DNA of 64,000 bases from Cupriavidus yeoncheonensis (GCF_905397275.1 NZ_CAJPUY010000012.1:177725-241724), one strand, 5' to 3'. Positions 18,180-26,908 are shown, counted from the stretch's first letter. The notes: generated by a model not told the origin, from the sequence alone. Program-made: numbers and translations.

Positions 18180-18214
18180 GTTTCTTCCGCAATAACGTCT
18201 AAGGGAGGGTTCCG

Positions 18215-18754
18215 ATGAAACGCGCATTTTTCGGCCTGGCGGCCACGGCAGCGGTAGCGATGACCCTGGCGGGCTGCGCCGGCACGGGGACGACGACCAG
18301 CGGCGGCGCCAAGGCGACCGCGATGCTCGCGCCGAAGAGCGGCACCAGCACCGGCGGCACGGTCACCTTCACCCAGCAGTCCGGCGGCGTGATGATGGTG
18401 GCATCGGTCACTGGCCTGCCGCCCAATACCACGCATGGCTTCCACGTGCACGAAAAAGGCGATTGCTCCGCGCCCGACGCCATGAGCGCGGGCGGCCATT
18501 TCAACCCGGGCGGCAAGCCGCACGGGCAGGTGAGCATGCCCGACCACCATGCCGGCGACATGAACAACCTGACCTCGGACGCGAACGGCAATGCGCGCGC
18601 GAGTTTCCTGCTTCCTGACCTGAGCGTGGGCACCGGCCCGAACGGCGTCATCGGCCGTGCCGTGGTCGTGCACAAGGATCCGGACGACTACAAGACGCAG
18701 CCCACGGGCAACTCGGGCGGGCGGATCGCCTGCGGCGTGGTGGCGGCGTCCTGA
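18215..18754 (+). CDS. sodC: Cu/Zn superoxide dismutase, lipoprotein (SodC)
   Basis: 179-residue periplasmic enzyme converting superoxide to oxygen and hydrogen peroxide. The lipobox LAGC puts the lipidated Cys at residue 21. Copper ligands fit H77 and H79 (GFHVHEKGDC), H95 (GGHFNP) and H153 (VVVHKDPDDY); zinc ligands are probably among H95, H103, H111/H112 and D115. Cys84 and Cys173 (SGGRIACGV) form the conserved disulfide. The ATG follows AAGGGAGGGTTCCG. It is monocistronic, with a sigma-S-like -10 box upstream. Confidence 0.94.
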   Translation: MKRAFFGLAATAAVAMTLAGCAGTGTTTSGGAKATAMLAPKSGTSTGGTVTFTQQSGGVMMVASVTGLPPNTTHGFHVHEKGDCSAPDAMSAGGHFNPGGKPHGQVSMPDHHAGDMNNLTSDANGNARASFLLPDLSVGTGPNGVIGRAVVVHKDPDDYKTQPTGNSGGRIACGVVAAS

Positions 18755-18790
18755 GCCCGGACAACCGCCTGCCCGTGCCGGCGCAACGGT

Positions 18791-18976
18791 TCAATCCGCC
18801 GTCGCGCCGGAAGCTCTCACCGCATCCCCCCATTTCTGCCTTTCGCTGCGCATGAAGGCCTCGAACGCCGCCGGCGGCAGTACGCCCGGGCGGCCGCCGA
18901 GTTGCCGGAAGCGTTCGACTCCTTTCTCCAGGAAACCCCCAAGTGGCAGGGCCAACGCGCCTGGCCGCGACGCCGT
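18791..18976 (-). pseudogene. C-terminal remnant of a Bug/TctC substrate-binding protein
   Basis: Read on the minus strand in the frame ending at the TGA at 18791-18793, the last 45 or so codons give FRQLGGRPGV, then PPAAFEAFMRSERQKWGDAV and RASGATAD. This is the usual C-terminus of Bug/TctC periplasmic binding proteins (a W-G-x-V-V-x-x-S-G-A pattern). Upstream the frame meets a TGA at about 18977, right where the LysR gene ends, so at least 270 residues are missing. It looks like the stump of a former Bug gene, its body deleted. Confidence 0.6.
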
Positions 18977-19960
18977 TCAGGTGTTGCGCTTGCTCCTGCC
19001 GGACTTCGCGCGCCGCGGAACCGGCCTGGCATCGGACGACACATCGGTTTCCGGGTAGCTGTCGAAGGTCTGCTTCACAAGCTGGCGCAACCACACGATG
19101 GCCGGATCGTGGTGAAAGCGCGGATGCCAGTACTGGCTCAGCGCATAAGGCGGCAAGGCGACCGGAGGCTTCACCACACGCACGATGCCGTAGCGGCTGA
19201 ACACGTTGGCCAGTTCCTCGGGAACGGTCGCGATCAGTTCCGGCTGCTGCTCCATCAGCAACGGGATCGACAGGAAGTGCGGTGTGTGCAGATAGATGTT
19301 GCGCTTCAGCCCCTGGCTTTCAAATGCCGCGTCGTACGACGGACTGGTGCGGCCCGCAAGGCTGACCGTGACATGCGGCATCGACTCGAACTGCTCGATG
19401 GTCAATGCCTCGCGCACCTGCCTGTTCTTCGTGCTGACGATGGTGACGAAGCCATGCATGAACAGTTGCTGCCGGAACAGCGACTCCGGCGCCGTCTGCA
19501 CCGAGCCCAGCAGCAGGTCGGCGTCGCCCGATGCCAGCAGCGCTTCGATCTGTGGCACCGGCACCTGCAGCGAACGCAGCTTGCAATGCGGCGCAACCAC
19601 GCGTAGCCGCTTCATCAGCGGCGGCAGGAACACCAGTTCGCCCATATCGGTCATGCACAGCGTGAACGTGCGCTGCATCGTGGCCGGATCGAAACTCGCC
19701 TGCGGCAGCACGCGCGTGCGCATCGCCGTCATGACTTCCAGGACCGTTTCGGATAGCGCTTCCGCCTTGATCGTGGGCGTCATGCCCGCGGCCGTCTTGA
19801 CGAACAGCGGATCGTCGAAGAACTCGCGCAGCCGGTTCAGGGCGTGGCTCATTGCGCTCTGCGTGAGGCCGAGCTGTGCCGCAGCCCGGGTCACGCTGCG
19901 CTCGCGCAGCATGGCATCGAAGACCGTCAGCAAGTTGTAGTCGAACGCATCCGTATGCAT
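18977..19960 (-). CDS. LysR family regulator divergent from vanAB-like genes
   Basis: 327-residue LysR protein. The helix-turn-helix covers residues 5-64 (LLTVFDAMLRERSVTRAAAQ, SAMSHALNRLREFFDDPLFV), close to the NodD/NahR/LinR branch. The effector domain follows, with FTLCMTDMGELVFLPPLMKRL. The C-terminal 30 residues are basic (PRRAKSGRSKRNT), an extension beyond the usual fold. Start 19960 gives a GAAGGA box 9 nt upstream. It is transcribed away from the demethylase pair across a 108-bp gap and is the likely aromatic-responsive regulator of it. Confidence 0.9.
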   Translation of the reverse strand: MHTDAFDYNLLTVFDAMLRERSVTRAAAQLGLTQSAMSHALNRLREFFDDPLFVKTAAGMTPTIKAEALSETVLEVMTAMRTRVLPQASFDPATMQRTFTLCMTDMGELVFLPPLMKRLRVVAPHCKLRSLQVPVPQIEALLASGDADLLLGSVQTAPESLFRQQLFMHGFVTIVSTKNRQVREALTIEQFESMPHVTVSLAGRTSPSYDAAFESQGLKRNIYLHTPHFLSIPLLMEQQPELIATVPEELANVFSRYGIVRVVKPPVALPPYALSQYWHPRFHHDPAIVWLRQLVKQTFDSYPETDVSSDARPVPRRAKSGRSKRNT

Positions 19961-19995
19961 GGCGTACATTCCTTCAATGACCGTCATGAGATTGA

Positions 19996-20007
19996 CGCAT
20001 ATTTGCG
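19996..20007. promoter_or_regulatory. Possible LysR operator in the regulator/vanA gap
   Basis: CGCA-TATT-TGCG is a short perfect inverted repeat centred in the 108-bp divergent gap. Its place fits a LysR activator site, but it is short and could be chance. Confidence 0.3.
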
Positions 20008-20068
20008 CGCTGCCTAACCTCCTGTCAACACGCCTCGCAGAAGGCGTTCCACTCACAGGAGACTCACA

Positions 20069-21106
20069 ATGTTCGTCAGGAACACCTGGTACGTCGCTGG
20101 CTGGGACAACGAAGTCGGTCCCGGCAATCTCTTCAGCCGCACCATCATCGGCATCCCGGTGCTGATGTACCGCACCGCCGACGGCACGCTCCATGCGCTG
20201 GAGGACCGCTGCTGCCATCGCGGCGCGCCGCTGTCGGTCGGCCGGCGCGAGGGAGACTGCGTGCGCTGCATGTATCACGGGCTCAAGTTCGACGCCTCGG
20301 GCCAGTGCATCGAGGCACCGGCGCAGCAGCGCATTCCGCCCCAGGCACGCGTGCGCACCTTTCCGGTGGTGGAACGCAATCGCTGGATCTGGATCTGGAT
20401 GGGTGACCCGGAGGCCGCCGATCCCGCGATGATTCCCGACACGCACTGGCTGGCCGACCCGGCCTGGCGCAGCCTTGACGGGTACATCCACTACGACGTG
20501 AACTACCTGCTGATCGCCGACAATCTGCTCGATTTCTCGCATCTGCCGTTCGTGCACCCCACCACGCTCGGCGGCGGCGAGGACTACGCTGCGGTCCAGC
20601 CCAGGGTCGAGCGGCTGGACGACGGCGTACGCATTACGCGCTGGACGCTCGACACCGACCCGCCCCCGTTTGCAAGGCAGGTGAAGAACTGGCCGGGCAA
20701 GGTGGACCGCTGGAACATCTACAACTTCACGATTCCGGCGATCCTGCTGATGGACTCGGGCATGGCGCCCACGGGCACTGGCGCGCCCGAGGGCCATCGC
20801 GTCGACGCGGCCGAATTCCGCGGCTGCCAGGCGTTGACCCCGGAGACGGAGAATTCGACGCACTACTTCTTCGCCCATCCGCACAATTTCGCGATCGACA
20901 ACCCCGAGGTCACGCGGTCGATCCACCAGGCCGTGGTGACTGCCTTCGACGAGGACCGCGACATCATCACCGCGCAGCAACGATCGCTCGCACTGGCACC
21001 CGGCTTCAAGATGATCCCGTTCTCGATCGACGCGGCGTTGTCGCAGTTCCGGTGGGCCGTCGAACGCCGGCTGGCCGAGGAATCCGCAACGGCCACGGGG
21101 GCGTAA
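20069..21106 (+). CDS. vanA: Rieske aromatic oxygenase, vanillate O-demethylase oxygenase type (VanA)
   Basis: 345-residue ring-hydroxylating/demethylating oxygenase. The Rieske [2Fe-2S] site is C48-x-H50 with C67-x2-H70; the mononuclear iron site is D151-NLL-D155-FS-H158-LPFV-H163. Length and the opening FVRNTWYVAGW are those of VanA-like O-demethylases, which use O2 and electrons from a reductase to convert methoxylated aromatics such as vanillate to catechols and formaldehyde. A CAGGAGACTCACA ribosome-binding site precedes the ATG. The last base of its stop codon is the first base of the reductase start. The substrate could be another aromatic acid. Confidence 0.87.
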   Translation: MFVRNTWYVAGWDNEVGPGNLFSRTIIGIPVLMYRTADGTLHALEDRCCHRGAPLSVGRREGDCVRCMYHGLKFDASGQCIEAPAQQRIPPQARVRTFPVVERNRWIWIWMGDPEAADPAMIPDTHWLADPAWRSLDGYIHYDVNYLLIADNLLDFSHLPFVHPTTLGGGEDYAAVQPRVERLDDGVRITRWTLDTDPPPFARQVKNWPGKVDRWNIYNFTIPAILLMDSGMAPTGTGAPEGHRVDAAEFRGCQALTPETENSTHYFFAHPHNFAIDNPEVTRSIHQAVVTAFDEDRDIITAQQRSLALAPGFKMIPFSIDAALSQFRWAVERRLAEESATATGA

Positions 21107-22050
21107 TGGAACTGATCGTGACCAGCCTGCGTCTGGAGGCCGAAGGCGTACTGGGGGTCGAACTCAGGGATGCTGCGCACGCCGAGCTGCCGCCGTTCGC
21201 GCCCGGCGCGCATGTGGACGTCAGCTTTCCCAATGGCCTGACGCGGCAATACTCCATCGCCAGCGCGGCTTCGGACAGGACGCGCTACTGGCTTGGCATC
21301 GGGCTTGCACCGGCATCGCGCGGCGGCTCGCGCTTCGCGCACAGCGAACTGCGGCTTGGCGACAGGCTGCCGATCGGCGCGCCGCGCTCGCTGTTCGGGC
21401 TGCACGAAGCGGCGGCTGGCCACCTCTTCGTCGCGGGCGGCATCGGCATCACGCCGATCCTGAGCATGATCCGGCAGTGCATCGAGCAAGCGCTTCCGTG
21501 GCGCCTGCTGTACTGCGTGCGCTCGCGGCGCCATGCGGCCTATCTTGAGCAACTGGCACCGTTCGCGGACCGTGTCGTGCTGCATGCCGACGACGAGCAA
21601 GATGGTCATGCCGACATCGCGGGCGCATTGCGGCAAATGCCCTCTGGCTGGCACGTGTACACGTGCGGGCCCGGCGCCATGATGGATGCGGTATGCGGCC
21701 ATGCCGCGGTGCTGGGCATCGACCACGACGCGGTGCACCTGGAGCGCTTCGGCGCCGCTGCGGTGCAGCCGGGCGACGAGCGCGATGCCTTTCAGGTGCG
21801 CCTGCTCAGGCATGGGGGACGGTTCACGGTGCCCAGGGAAGCCAGCATCCTTGAGGTACTCGAAGCCAATGGTGTATGCCTGCCGTTCTCGTGCCGCGAA
21901 GGCCTCTGCCGAAGCTGCGAAGTCCCCCTTGCCGCTGGCGTGGCGGAGCATCGCGACTATGTGCTCAGTGACGAAGAGCGCATCGCGAACAAGTCGATCC
22001 TGATCTGCGTGTCGCGTGCGAAAGGCGCGGAGCTGGTGCTGGACGTGTAG
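21106..22050 (+). CDS. vanB: Oxygenase reductase, vanillate O-demethylase oxidoreductase type (VanB)
   Basis: 314-residue electron-transfer partner of the Rieske oxygenase. Three domains in order: FMN/FAD-binding barrel (RQYSIAS), NAD-binding domain (GGIGITPILSM, and CGPGAMM), and a C-terminal plant-type [2Fe-2S] ferredoxin with C-x4-C-x2-C (CREGLCRSC) and a final Cys in LICVSR. This order (ferredoxin last) is that of phthalate dioxygenase reductase and VanB. It starts within the TAATG junction with vanA, so the two are translationally coupled. Confidence 0.9.
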   Translation: MELIVTSLRLEAEGVLGVELRDAAHAELPPFAPGAHVDVSFPNGLTRQYSIASAASDRTRYWLGIGLAPASRGGSRFAHSELRLGDRLPIGAPRSLFGLHEAAAGHLFVAGGIGITPILSMIRQCIEQALPWRLLYCVRSRRHAAYLEQLAPFADRVVLHADDEQDGHADIAGALRQMPSGWHVYTCGPGAMMDAVCGHAAVLGIDHDAVHLERFGAAAVQPGDERDAFQVRLLRHGGRFTVPREASILEVLEANGVCLPFSCREGLCRSCEVPLAAGVAEHRDYVLSDEERIANKSILICVSRAKGAELVLDV

Positions 22051-22121
22051 GCGCCGGGACGGCCCGAGACCGGCTGGTCCGTTTTGGCCTTACCATAGCG
22101 GGCCGCTCCCGAGTCCCTGTC

Positions 22122-22457
22122 ATGCCACGCCACATCCGCCGCATCCTGCTTTGCCTCACTATCTCCGGCCTCGCGCTTGCCGGCAACGCGTACGCCACGG
22201 ACATCGACTGTGATCCGGCAACTGCCCCGGCAAGCCAGACGCCATCGCACCGCCTGATCTGCGAATCCGCGCTGTTTTCCATGGGCTATCAGCGCATCTA
22301 TGCCGACCAGCAACGTAGGCTCAAGGCCGGGCAACTGACCGAGGCGGATATCACCGCATTCCGTGCGAAGCGCGACGGCTGCAAGTCCGCCTCATGCCTG
22401 GATACGGTTTTCCGGGAGTGGAAGGCAAACACCGCCAACGCCAGCCGCAAACCCTGA
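22122..22457 (+). CDS. Small exported LprI-like domain protein
   Basis: 111-residue protein with a signal peptide (about residues 1-25). The mature part carries the cysteine pattern and basic heptads of LprI/YecT-like (DUF1311-related) domains: ICESALFSMGYQRIYADQQ, then FRAKRDGCKSASCLD and VFREW. Four cysteines probably make two disulfides. A paralogous domain occurs in the gene at 33692-34651. Some relatives inhibit lysozyme; the function here is unknown. It starts 71 bp after vanB but is probably unrelated to aromatic metabolism. Confidence 0.65.
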   Translation: MPRHIRRILLCLTISGLALAGNAYATDIDCDPATAPASQTPSHRLICESALFSMGYQRIYADQQRRLKAGQLTEADITAFRAKRDGCKSASCLDTVFREWKANTANASRKP

Positions 22458-22481
22458 GGCCCCGTTATCGGGGCATGGCGC

Positions 22482-23567
22482 TCATGCCTCGCTGAAAGCG
22501 CCGGCCGCCATGGCGGCCTGCTCCCCGGCATCGCGCTCGAAGCGCAACCGCGGCAGATGCTGGGGGAACTCCCGCTGCATGAAGTCGATCAGCGCTTCGC
22601 GGATCCTGCAGCGCAGGTCCCACGCGAGGCCCGACGAAGCCGCGGTGCACAGCACGCGAAGCTGCATGGTGCGCTCGGTGGCATCGGTGACAACGAGGTT
22701 GAAGAACCGCTGGTCCCACTCCGGCGCGGCGTGCACGATCCGCTCCAGCTCCTTGCGCAGCGGTGCCAGCGGCATGCCGTAGTCGACGTGGAAAAAGACC
22801 GAGCCCATGATCTGCGCGCTGTTGCGCGTCCAGTTCTGGAATGGCTTCTCGATGAAGTACTGCAGCGGAACAATGAGCCGGCGCTCGTCCCACAGCCGCA
22901 TCACGACGTAGGTCCCCGTGATTTCCTCTACCCGGCCCCACTCGCCCTCGACAATCAGGACATCGTCGAGCCGGATCGGCTGCGTCAGCGCGAGCTGCAG
23001 GCCCGCGATCATATTGCTGAACACGGGCTTGGCCGCGAAGCCCGCGATCAGCCCGACCACGCCGGCCGAGGCGAGCAGGCTCGCCCCCACCTGCCGGGCG
23101 CCCGGAAAGGTCATGAGCAGCATGGCCGCGCCCATCACGATGGCAAGCGTCATCGCAATGCGCGAAAGCACACGCGTCTGCGTGTGGATGCGCCGCGCGC
23201 CCATATTGTCGGCCACATCGACGGGGTGCCGGTCCATGACGCCCTGCGCAAAGCCGGCGATGATCCGGACCACCAGCCATGTCGTCGCCGCGATCATCAG
23301 CAGGCCATTGAGATGGCGCACGGTGTCGATCCAGCGCAGTTCGTCGGGCGCGGCCTGCCACACGGTCTGCAATGCAAGCAGCGGCAGCACGACGATCGAC
23401 GGGGCGCGGCCTTTCTTTACGATCGCATGCAGCACCGGCGCGGGACGGGTCAGGCGAATCAGCAGCAACCCGACAAGGCGATGCGCAATCAGTGCGACGA
23501 ACACAGCGGCCGCGGCCGCTGCCCATGTGCCAAACCAGGGGTGTGCGAGGAGGAGTCCAATATCCAT
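22482..23567 (-). CDS. MscS family mechanosensitive ion channel
   Basis: 361-residue inner-membrane channel. Four N-terminal hydrophobic segments are followed by the pore helix GASLLASAGVVGLIAGFAA and the KPVFSNMIAGLQLALTQPIRLDD junction into the cytoplasmic beta domain (GEWGRVEEITGTYVVMRLWD), all MscS hallmarks. It opens on membrane tension to release solutes in osmotic downshock. It is convergent with the LprI-like gene and lies 83 bp after the DnaJ-domain gene on the same strand. Confidence 0.88.
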   Translation of the reverse strand: MDIGLLLAHPWFGTWAAAAAAVFVALIAHRLVGLLLIRLTRPAPVLHAIVKKGRAPSIVVLPLLALQTVWQAAPDELRWIDTVRHLNGLLMIAATTWLVVRIIAGFAQGVMDRHPVDVADNMGARRIHTQTRVLSRIAMTLAIVMGAAMLLMTFPGARQVGASLLASAGVVGLIAGFAAKPVFSNMIAGLQLALTQPIRLDDVLIVEGEWGRVEEITGTYVVMRLWDERRLIVPLQYFIEKPFQNWTRNSAQIMGSVFFHVDYGMPLAPLRKELERIVHAAPEWDQRFFNLVVTDATERTMQLRVLCTAASSGLAWDLRCRIREALIDFMQREFPQHLPRLRFERDAGEQAAMAAGAFSEA

Positions 23568-23650
23568 CGGTCATCCTTGAACAGGCTGGTGAATGCGCGA
23601 GGAACAGCCAGGAACGCTGCACCGGAAGGCTGGCCACCGCCAGCCTGGCG

Positions 23651-24256
23651 CTAGGAACGAATTCCGAACAAACCGTGCCAGAACGACTCGAACGCGCCCG
23701 GGTGACGGTTGGTTCGCCTCGCGTCTTCACCGTGTGGCGCCGCATTGACAGGCTCCTCCGGAGCGACATCCGGGCCGGAAGCCTCCGCAGCCTCCGCATG
23801 TGCCCTGCGCGACTCCTGCAGGGCCCATACGCTGTCCGCGATGCGCGCGGCGAGTTCGGCCTCGCAATCCTGGCCGAGCAGCACGCCGAAGAGAACATCG
23901 CGGTTGTGGCCGTCATCGGCAAAGCGCATCGCAATGGCGACCATCTTCTCGTAATGCTCCTGCGCGACGCGCTGGGCTTCGCGCTGCGCCGCGTGCTCCT
24001 GCGCTTCCTGCTCCGCAAGCTCGGCCTGCCAGCGGCGCATTTCCTGCGCGAACACGTCGTCGTAGATGCGCCGTTGCTCGTCGTCCGAAAGGATGGCGTA
24101 GGCGTCGCGGATTTCCTGGAACGCCAAATGCGCCTCGGTCTCGCGGCCAGGATTGCGGTCGGGGTGCCACTTCATGGCGCCCCGGCGGTAGGCGCGCTTG
24201 ATCTCGTCCAGGGTAGCGTCCGATTCGACGCCGAGGGTTGCGTAAAGGGTGGTCAT
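23651..24256 (-). CDS. J-domain (DnaJ-like) protein
   Basis: 201 residues with an N-terminal J domain (about 3-68) including the HPD motif at 31-33, which stimulates Hsp70 ATPase. The G/F and zinc-finger regions of true DnaJ are absent. The middle is a glutamate/arginine-rich helix (EMRRWQAELAEQEAQEHAAQ), probably coiled coil, and the tail is short and variable. It is a type III J-protein, presumably a co-chaperone recruiting DnaK to a specific client; the client is unknown. Confidence 0.85.
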   Translation of the reverse strand: MTTLYATLGVESDATLDEIKRAYRRGAMKWHPDRNPGRETEAHLAFQEIRDAYAILSDDEQRRIYDDVFAQEMRRWQAELAEQEAQEHAAQREAQRVAQEHYEKMVAIAMRFADDGHNRDVLFGVLLGQDCEAELAARIADSVWALQESRRAHAEAAEASGPDVAPEEPVNAAPHGEDARRTNRHPGAFESFWHGLFGIRS

Positions 24257-24377
24257 GGGGTGGTCATGGCCGCTGGGGCGGCGGCTGCGGAGGGGTTCAT
24301 CCTAGCATGCGAAATCGCGGATACCGCTGCCGCACGAGCCCAGGCACGCCGATGCGGCGCATAAACCGGCTCGGGCG

Positions 24378-24470
24378 CTACTTGGCGTGGTTGCAGACCG
24401 TCGCGCAATACGCCCGGGTGCTGGGCCACGGCTTCAGGTCCAGGTAGCCCGATTCCCTGAGCTTCTGCAT
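24378..24470 (-). CDS. Possible 30-residue peptide or truncated small gene
   Basis: The minus-strand frame ending at 24378 reads MQKLRESGYLDLKPW, then PSTRAYCATVCNHAK. Codon use and two closely spaced cysteines look protein-like, and the frame stays open upstream with plausible residues (ATTPQALRTEQRRAL) but no good start codon. It may be a real small protein of about 45 residues with a lost or unusual start, or chance. Function unknown. Confidence 0.3.
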   Translation of the reverse strand: MQKLRESGYLDLKPWPSTRAYCATVCNHAK

Positions 24471-24656
24471 CAGTGCCCGGCGCTGTTCGGTGCGCAGCGC
24501 CTGCGGCGTGGTGGCATGGTCTCCTGCATTGCAAGAACCCGTATCATTAGCGCTTCCAATCGCACAATTGCTGTCCTGGCACCGGTGTCGCGCACCGAAC
24601 CGCGCCTGCTCACTTGTCGCCTGGCCCTGGTAATCAATCGCTGAACGGACCATCCC

Positions 24657-25625
24657 ATGACCACTCCGGATCTCCCCACCTACGCAGACGTCGAGGCCGC
24701 CGCCAAACGGCTGGAAGGCGTCGCGCATCGCACGCCGGTCAATACCTCGCGCACGCTCAATGACATGCTCGGCGCCGAGGTGTTCATCAAGTGCGAAAAC
24801 TTCCAGCGCATGGGCGCCTTCAAGTTCCGCGGCGCCTACAACGCGCTGTCGAAGTTCAGCCCCGAGCAACGCCGCGCGGGCGTGGTCGCGTTTTCGTCGG
24901 GCAACCATGCGCAGGGCATCGCGCTGTCGGCCAGGTTGCTGGGCATTCCCGCGACGATCGTGATGCCGCACGACGCACCCGCGGCAAAGGTGGCGGCCAC
25001 CAAGGGCTATGGCGCCAACGTCGTGAGCTACGACCGCTACACCGAAGACCGCGAGGCCATCGGCCGCCGCCTGGCCGGCGAGCACGGCTTCACGCTGATC
25101 CCACCCTATGACCACCCGGACGTGCTGGCCGGACAAGGCACGGCGGCCCGCGAACTGTTCGCGGAAGTCGGCGCGCTGGACGCGCTGTTCTGTCCGCTCG
25201 GCGGCGGTGGCCTGCTGTCCGGCACGGCGCTGTCGACGCGCGCGCTGGCGCCGCAATGCAAGCTCTATGGCGTGGAGCCCGAAGCGGGCAATGATGGCCA
25301 GCAATCGTTCCGCAGCGGTTCGATCGTGCATATCGACACCCCGAAGACGATTGCGGATGGCGCGCAGACCCAGCATCTGGGCCAGTACACGTTCGCCATC
25401 ATCAAGCGCGATGTCGACGATATCCTGACCGCGACCGATGCCCAGCTGGTCGAGGCGATGAAGTTCTACGCGTCGCGCATGAAGATGATCGTCGAGCCCA
25501 CGGGCTGCCTGAGTCTGGCCGCGGCTTTGCAGATGAAGGATGCGCTCAGGGGCAAGCGGGTGGGCATCCTGATCAGCGGCGGCAATATCGATCTGGAGCG
25601 CTTCTGCGAACTGGTGTCCGCGTAA
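24657..25625 (+). CDS. PLP-dependent threonine/serine dehydratase-like enzyme
   Basis: 322-residue fold-type II PLP enzyme. The Schiff-base lysine is K56 in GAFKFRGA; the phosphate loop is GGGGLLSG and substrate-loop SSGNHAQG is present. It lacks the C-terminal ACT regulatory domain of biosynthetic IlvA. The short length and VNTSRTLNDMLGAEVFIKCENFQ block fit the group containing threo-3-hydroxyaspartate ammonia-lyase, serine racemase and catabolic threonine dehydratase; which reaction applies cannot be decided by eye. A single gene, divergent from the DnaJ-side genes and convergent with the phasin. Confidence 0.85.
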   Translation: MTTPDLPTYADVEAAAKRLEGVAHRTPVNTSRTLNDMLGAEVFIKCENFQRMGAFKFRGAYNALSKFSPEQRRAGVVAFSSGNHAQGIALSARLLGIPATIVMPHDAPAAKVAATKGYGANVVSYDRYTEDREAIGRRLAGEHGFTLIPPYDHPDVLAGQGTAARELFAEVGALDALFCPLGGGGLLSGTALSTRALAPQCKLYGVEPEAGNDGQQSFRSGSIVHIDTPKTIADGAQTQHLGQYTFAIIKRDVDDILTATDAQLVEAMKFYASRMKMIVEPTGCLSLAAALQMKDALRGKRVGILISGGNIDLERFCELVSA

Positions 25626-25630
25626 GCCAT

Positions 25631-25654
25631 GCAGGCCGGTGCGGTCCGGCCTGC
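25631..25654. terminator. Hairpin between convergent dehydratase and phasin genes
   Basis: A perfect 9-bp stem GCAGGCCGG / CCGGCCTGC with a 6-nt loop, 6 bp after the dehydratase stop. There is no T tract, so it may be a weak bidirectional terminator or a transcript-stabilising stem. Confidence 0.45.
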
Positions 25655-25690
25655 CGTCACGGAATGGCGCGGGCCATTCCGCTGCCTGGG

Positions 25691-26233
25691 TCAGGCCTTG
25701 CCGGAGGCGCCCCGGGTGGCCGCGGCGGATGCGCCGGCGGCAAGATTGTTGCGCGCGACGTCGGTCATCTGCTTCGAGATGGCCTGGGCCGAACGATAGG
25801 TGTTGCCAGCGGCGTCAACCGTCGACTGCAGCAACGCGGAGATCGCTTCCGATCCGGCCGGTGCGTTCTTCACGAAGGTGTCGACGAAGGCCTGCAGATT
25901 GCGGTGATTCTGTTCGTATTGCTCTTCCACCGCACGGGCCAGTTCTGCCTGCGCCTGCGTGGCGATCTCGCATACCTGGCGCGCATACGTAATGGCTTTC
26001 TCGGCCGCGGGTTGGGCCACGCTGCTCTGCACGGCGAGCACGTCCCTCAGGTCCTTTCCGGCCAGCACGGCTTTCAGGCTCTCCTGGCCTTCGGTCAGCG
26101 CTGTTCTGGCAGTCTCGAGGTTCAGCTGGGTTAACTTCTGGAAGCCGTCGATGGTCGACTTGGACATCATGGCCAGATTGGCCAGGTTGGTCTTGTGGAG
26201 CGCCGCAAACTGATCGGACGTGAAGGCGGACAT
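25691..26233 (-). CDS. phaP: Phasin (polyhydroxyalkanoate granule protein)
   Basis: 180-residue all-helical phasin. The N-terminal block FAALHKTNLANLAMMSKSTI and following heptad-rich sequence (KLTQLNLETARTALTEGQ) are the conserved phasin_2 pattern, with an alanine-rich C-terminus. Phasins coat polyhydroxybutyrate granules and limit their size, so the host probably stores PHB. The ATG at 26233 follows AAGGAGAACCCACGC, a strong site; an ATG 42 bp upstream lacks one. Other PHB genes are not in the window. Confidence 0.9.
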   Translation of the reverse strand: MSAFTSDQFAALHKTNLANLAMMSKSTIDGFQKLTQLNLETARTALTEGQESLKAVLAGKDLRDVLAVQSSVAQPAAEKAITYARQVCEIATQAQAELARAVEEQYEQNHRNLQAFVDTFVKNAPAGSEAISALLQSTVDAAGNTYRSAQAISKQMTDVARNNLAAGASAAATRGASGKA

Positions 26234-26644
26234 GCGTGGGTTCTCCTTGAGAGCGACCGGCCAGAAAGGCGCCATGTGCCGCCATGGCGTTCTGACCGAG
26301 GTTGGGTTTCCTCGACCACGGCGCGTCAGCTAGAAGCGCGCCGCATCGAGGATGCAGAGATTAGAGGAAACGGTCTAAGTTGATCCCTAGGTAATTACCC
26401 AGAATCGGTCGTTTCAGTCATTATTTTGTGACTCTTGCAGCATGTATCTAACATTTTTTTACGAATGATTGCTGCAACGCGAGACGACAGCGTCGCTCGG
26501 TCACCACAGGGGAAAACCCTCGAAGGGTGCACTGACCTGCTGCAACTGCGTAACGGAGAGGCGACAGCCCCAACTGCATCGAAGGCGGTTACGACGGGTG
26601 GCAGGTAAGACGGCAGAAGGTCGTCGTGCTGCGCGGCCGGACCC
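26234..26644. other. Promoter region of the phasin gene and flank
   Basis: 411 bp with no convincing gene. An AT-rich patch at about 26370-26470, upstream of the phasin on the minus strand, probably holds its promoter; a TGCTGCAA element in it recalls the TGC-rich sites of PhaR-type repressors, but I cannot show a match. Long readings here are arginine- and serine-rich and look like noise. Confidence 0.4.
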
Positions 26645-26908
26645 TCATATCTGGTCGAGCAGGCTGCGCACGACATCGGCGAGCCGGCCGGCCCGCTGGC
26701 GCCCGTTGGCGTCGAGTTCCATCGCGCAGCCATCCGCCAGCGCCTTGAGACCGAACAGCGCGTCGCCGACATCGCGCCAGCCCGGATAATCTGCATGCAG
26801 GCGCTCCAGCGCGGCGGCCCCGGCGGCTACCCTGGCCGGCACCGGTTGCCTCCCGGCAGCGAGTTCGTCGAGGGAGTCGGCGGCATCCAGCAAGCCCTTG
26901 CGGTTCAT
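26645..26908 (-). CDS. Hypothetical small helical protein
   Basis: 87-residue protein starting MNRKGLLDAADSLDELAAG after a GGGGACACAG ribosome-binding site. It is rich in Leu, Ala and Asp with no signal peptide or membrane segment, probably a small cytoplasmic helical bundle (LERLHADYPGWRDVGDALFG, LADVVRSLLDQI). I do not recognise a family. It is divergent from the ytcA-mdtNOP operon, 181 bp away. Confidence 0.55.
   Translation of the reverse strand: MNRKGLLDAADSLDELAAGRQPVPARVAAGAAALERLHADYPGWRDVGDALFGLKALADGCAMELDANGRQRAGRLADVVRSLLDQI

Noticed and set aside
21651..21670. A TGGCACG...GTGC stretch resembling a sigma-54 core
   Set aside because: The spacing between GG and GC is not 10 nt and it lies inside the vanB coding sequence.
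26395..26796. Minus-strand open frame of 133 codons near the phasin gene
   Set aside because: Arg/Ser-rich composition, no ribosome-binding site, and it overlaps the better supported small gene at 26645-26908.
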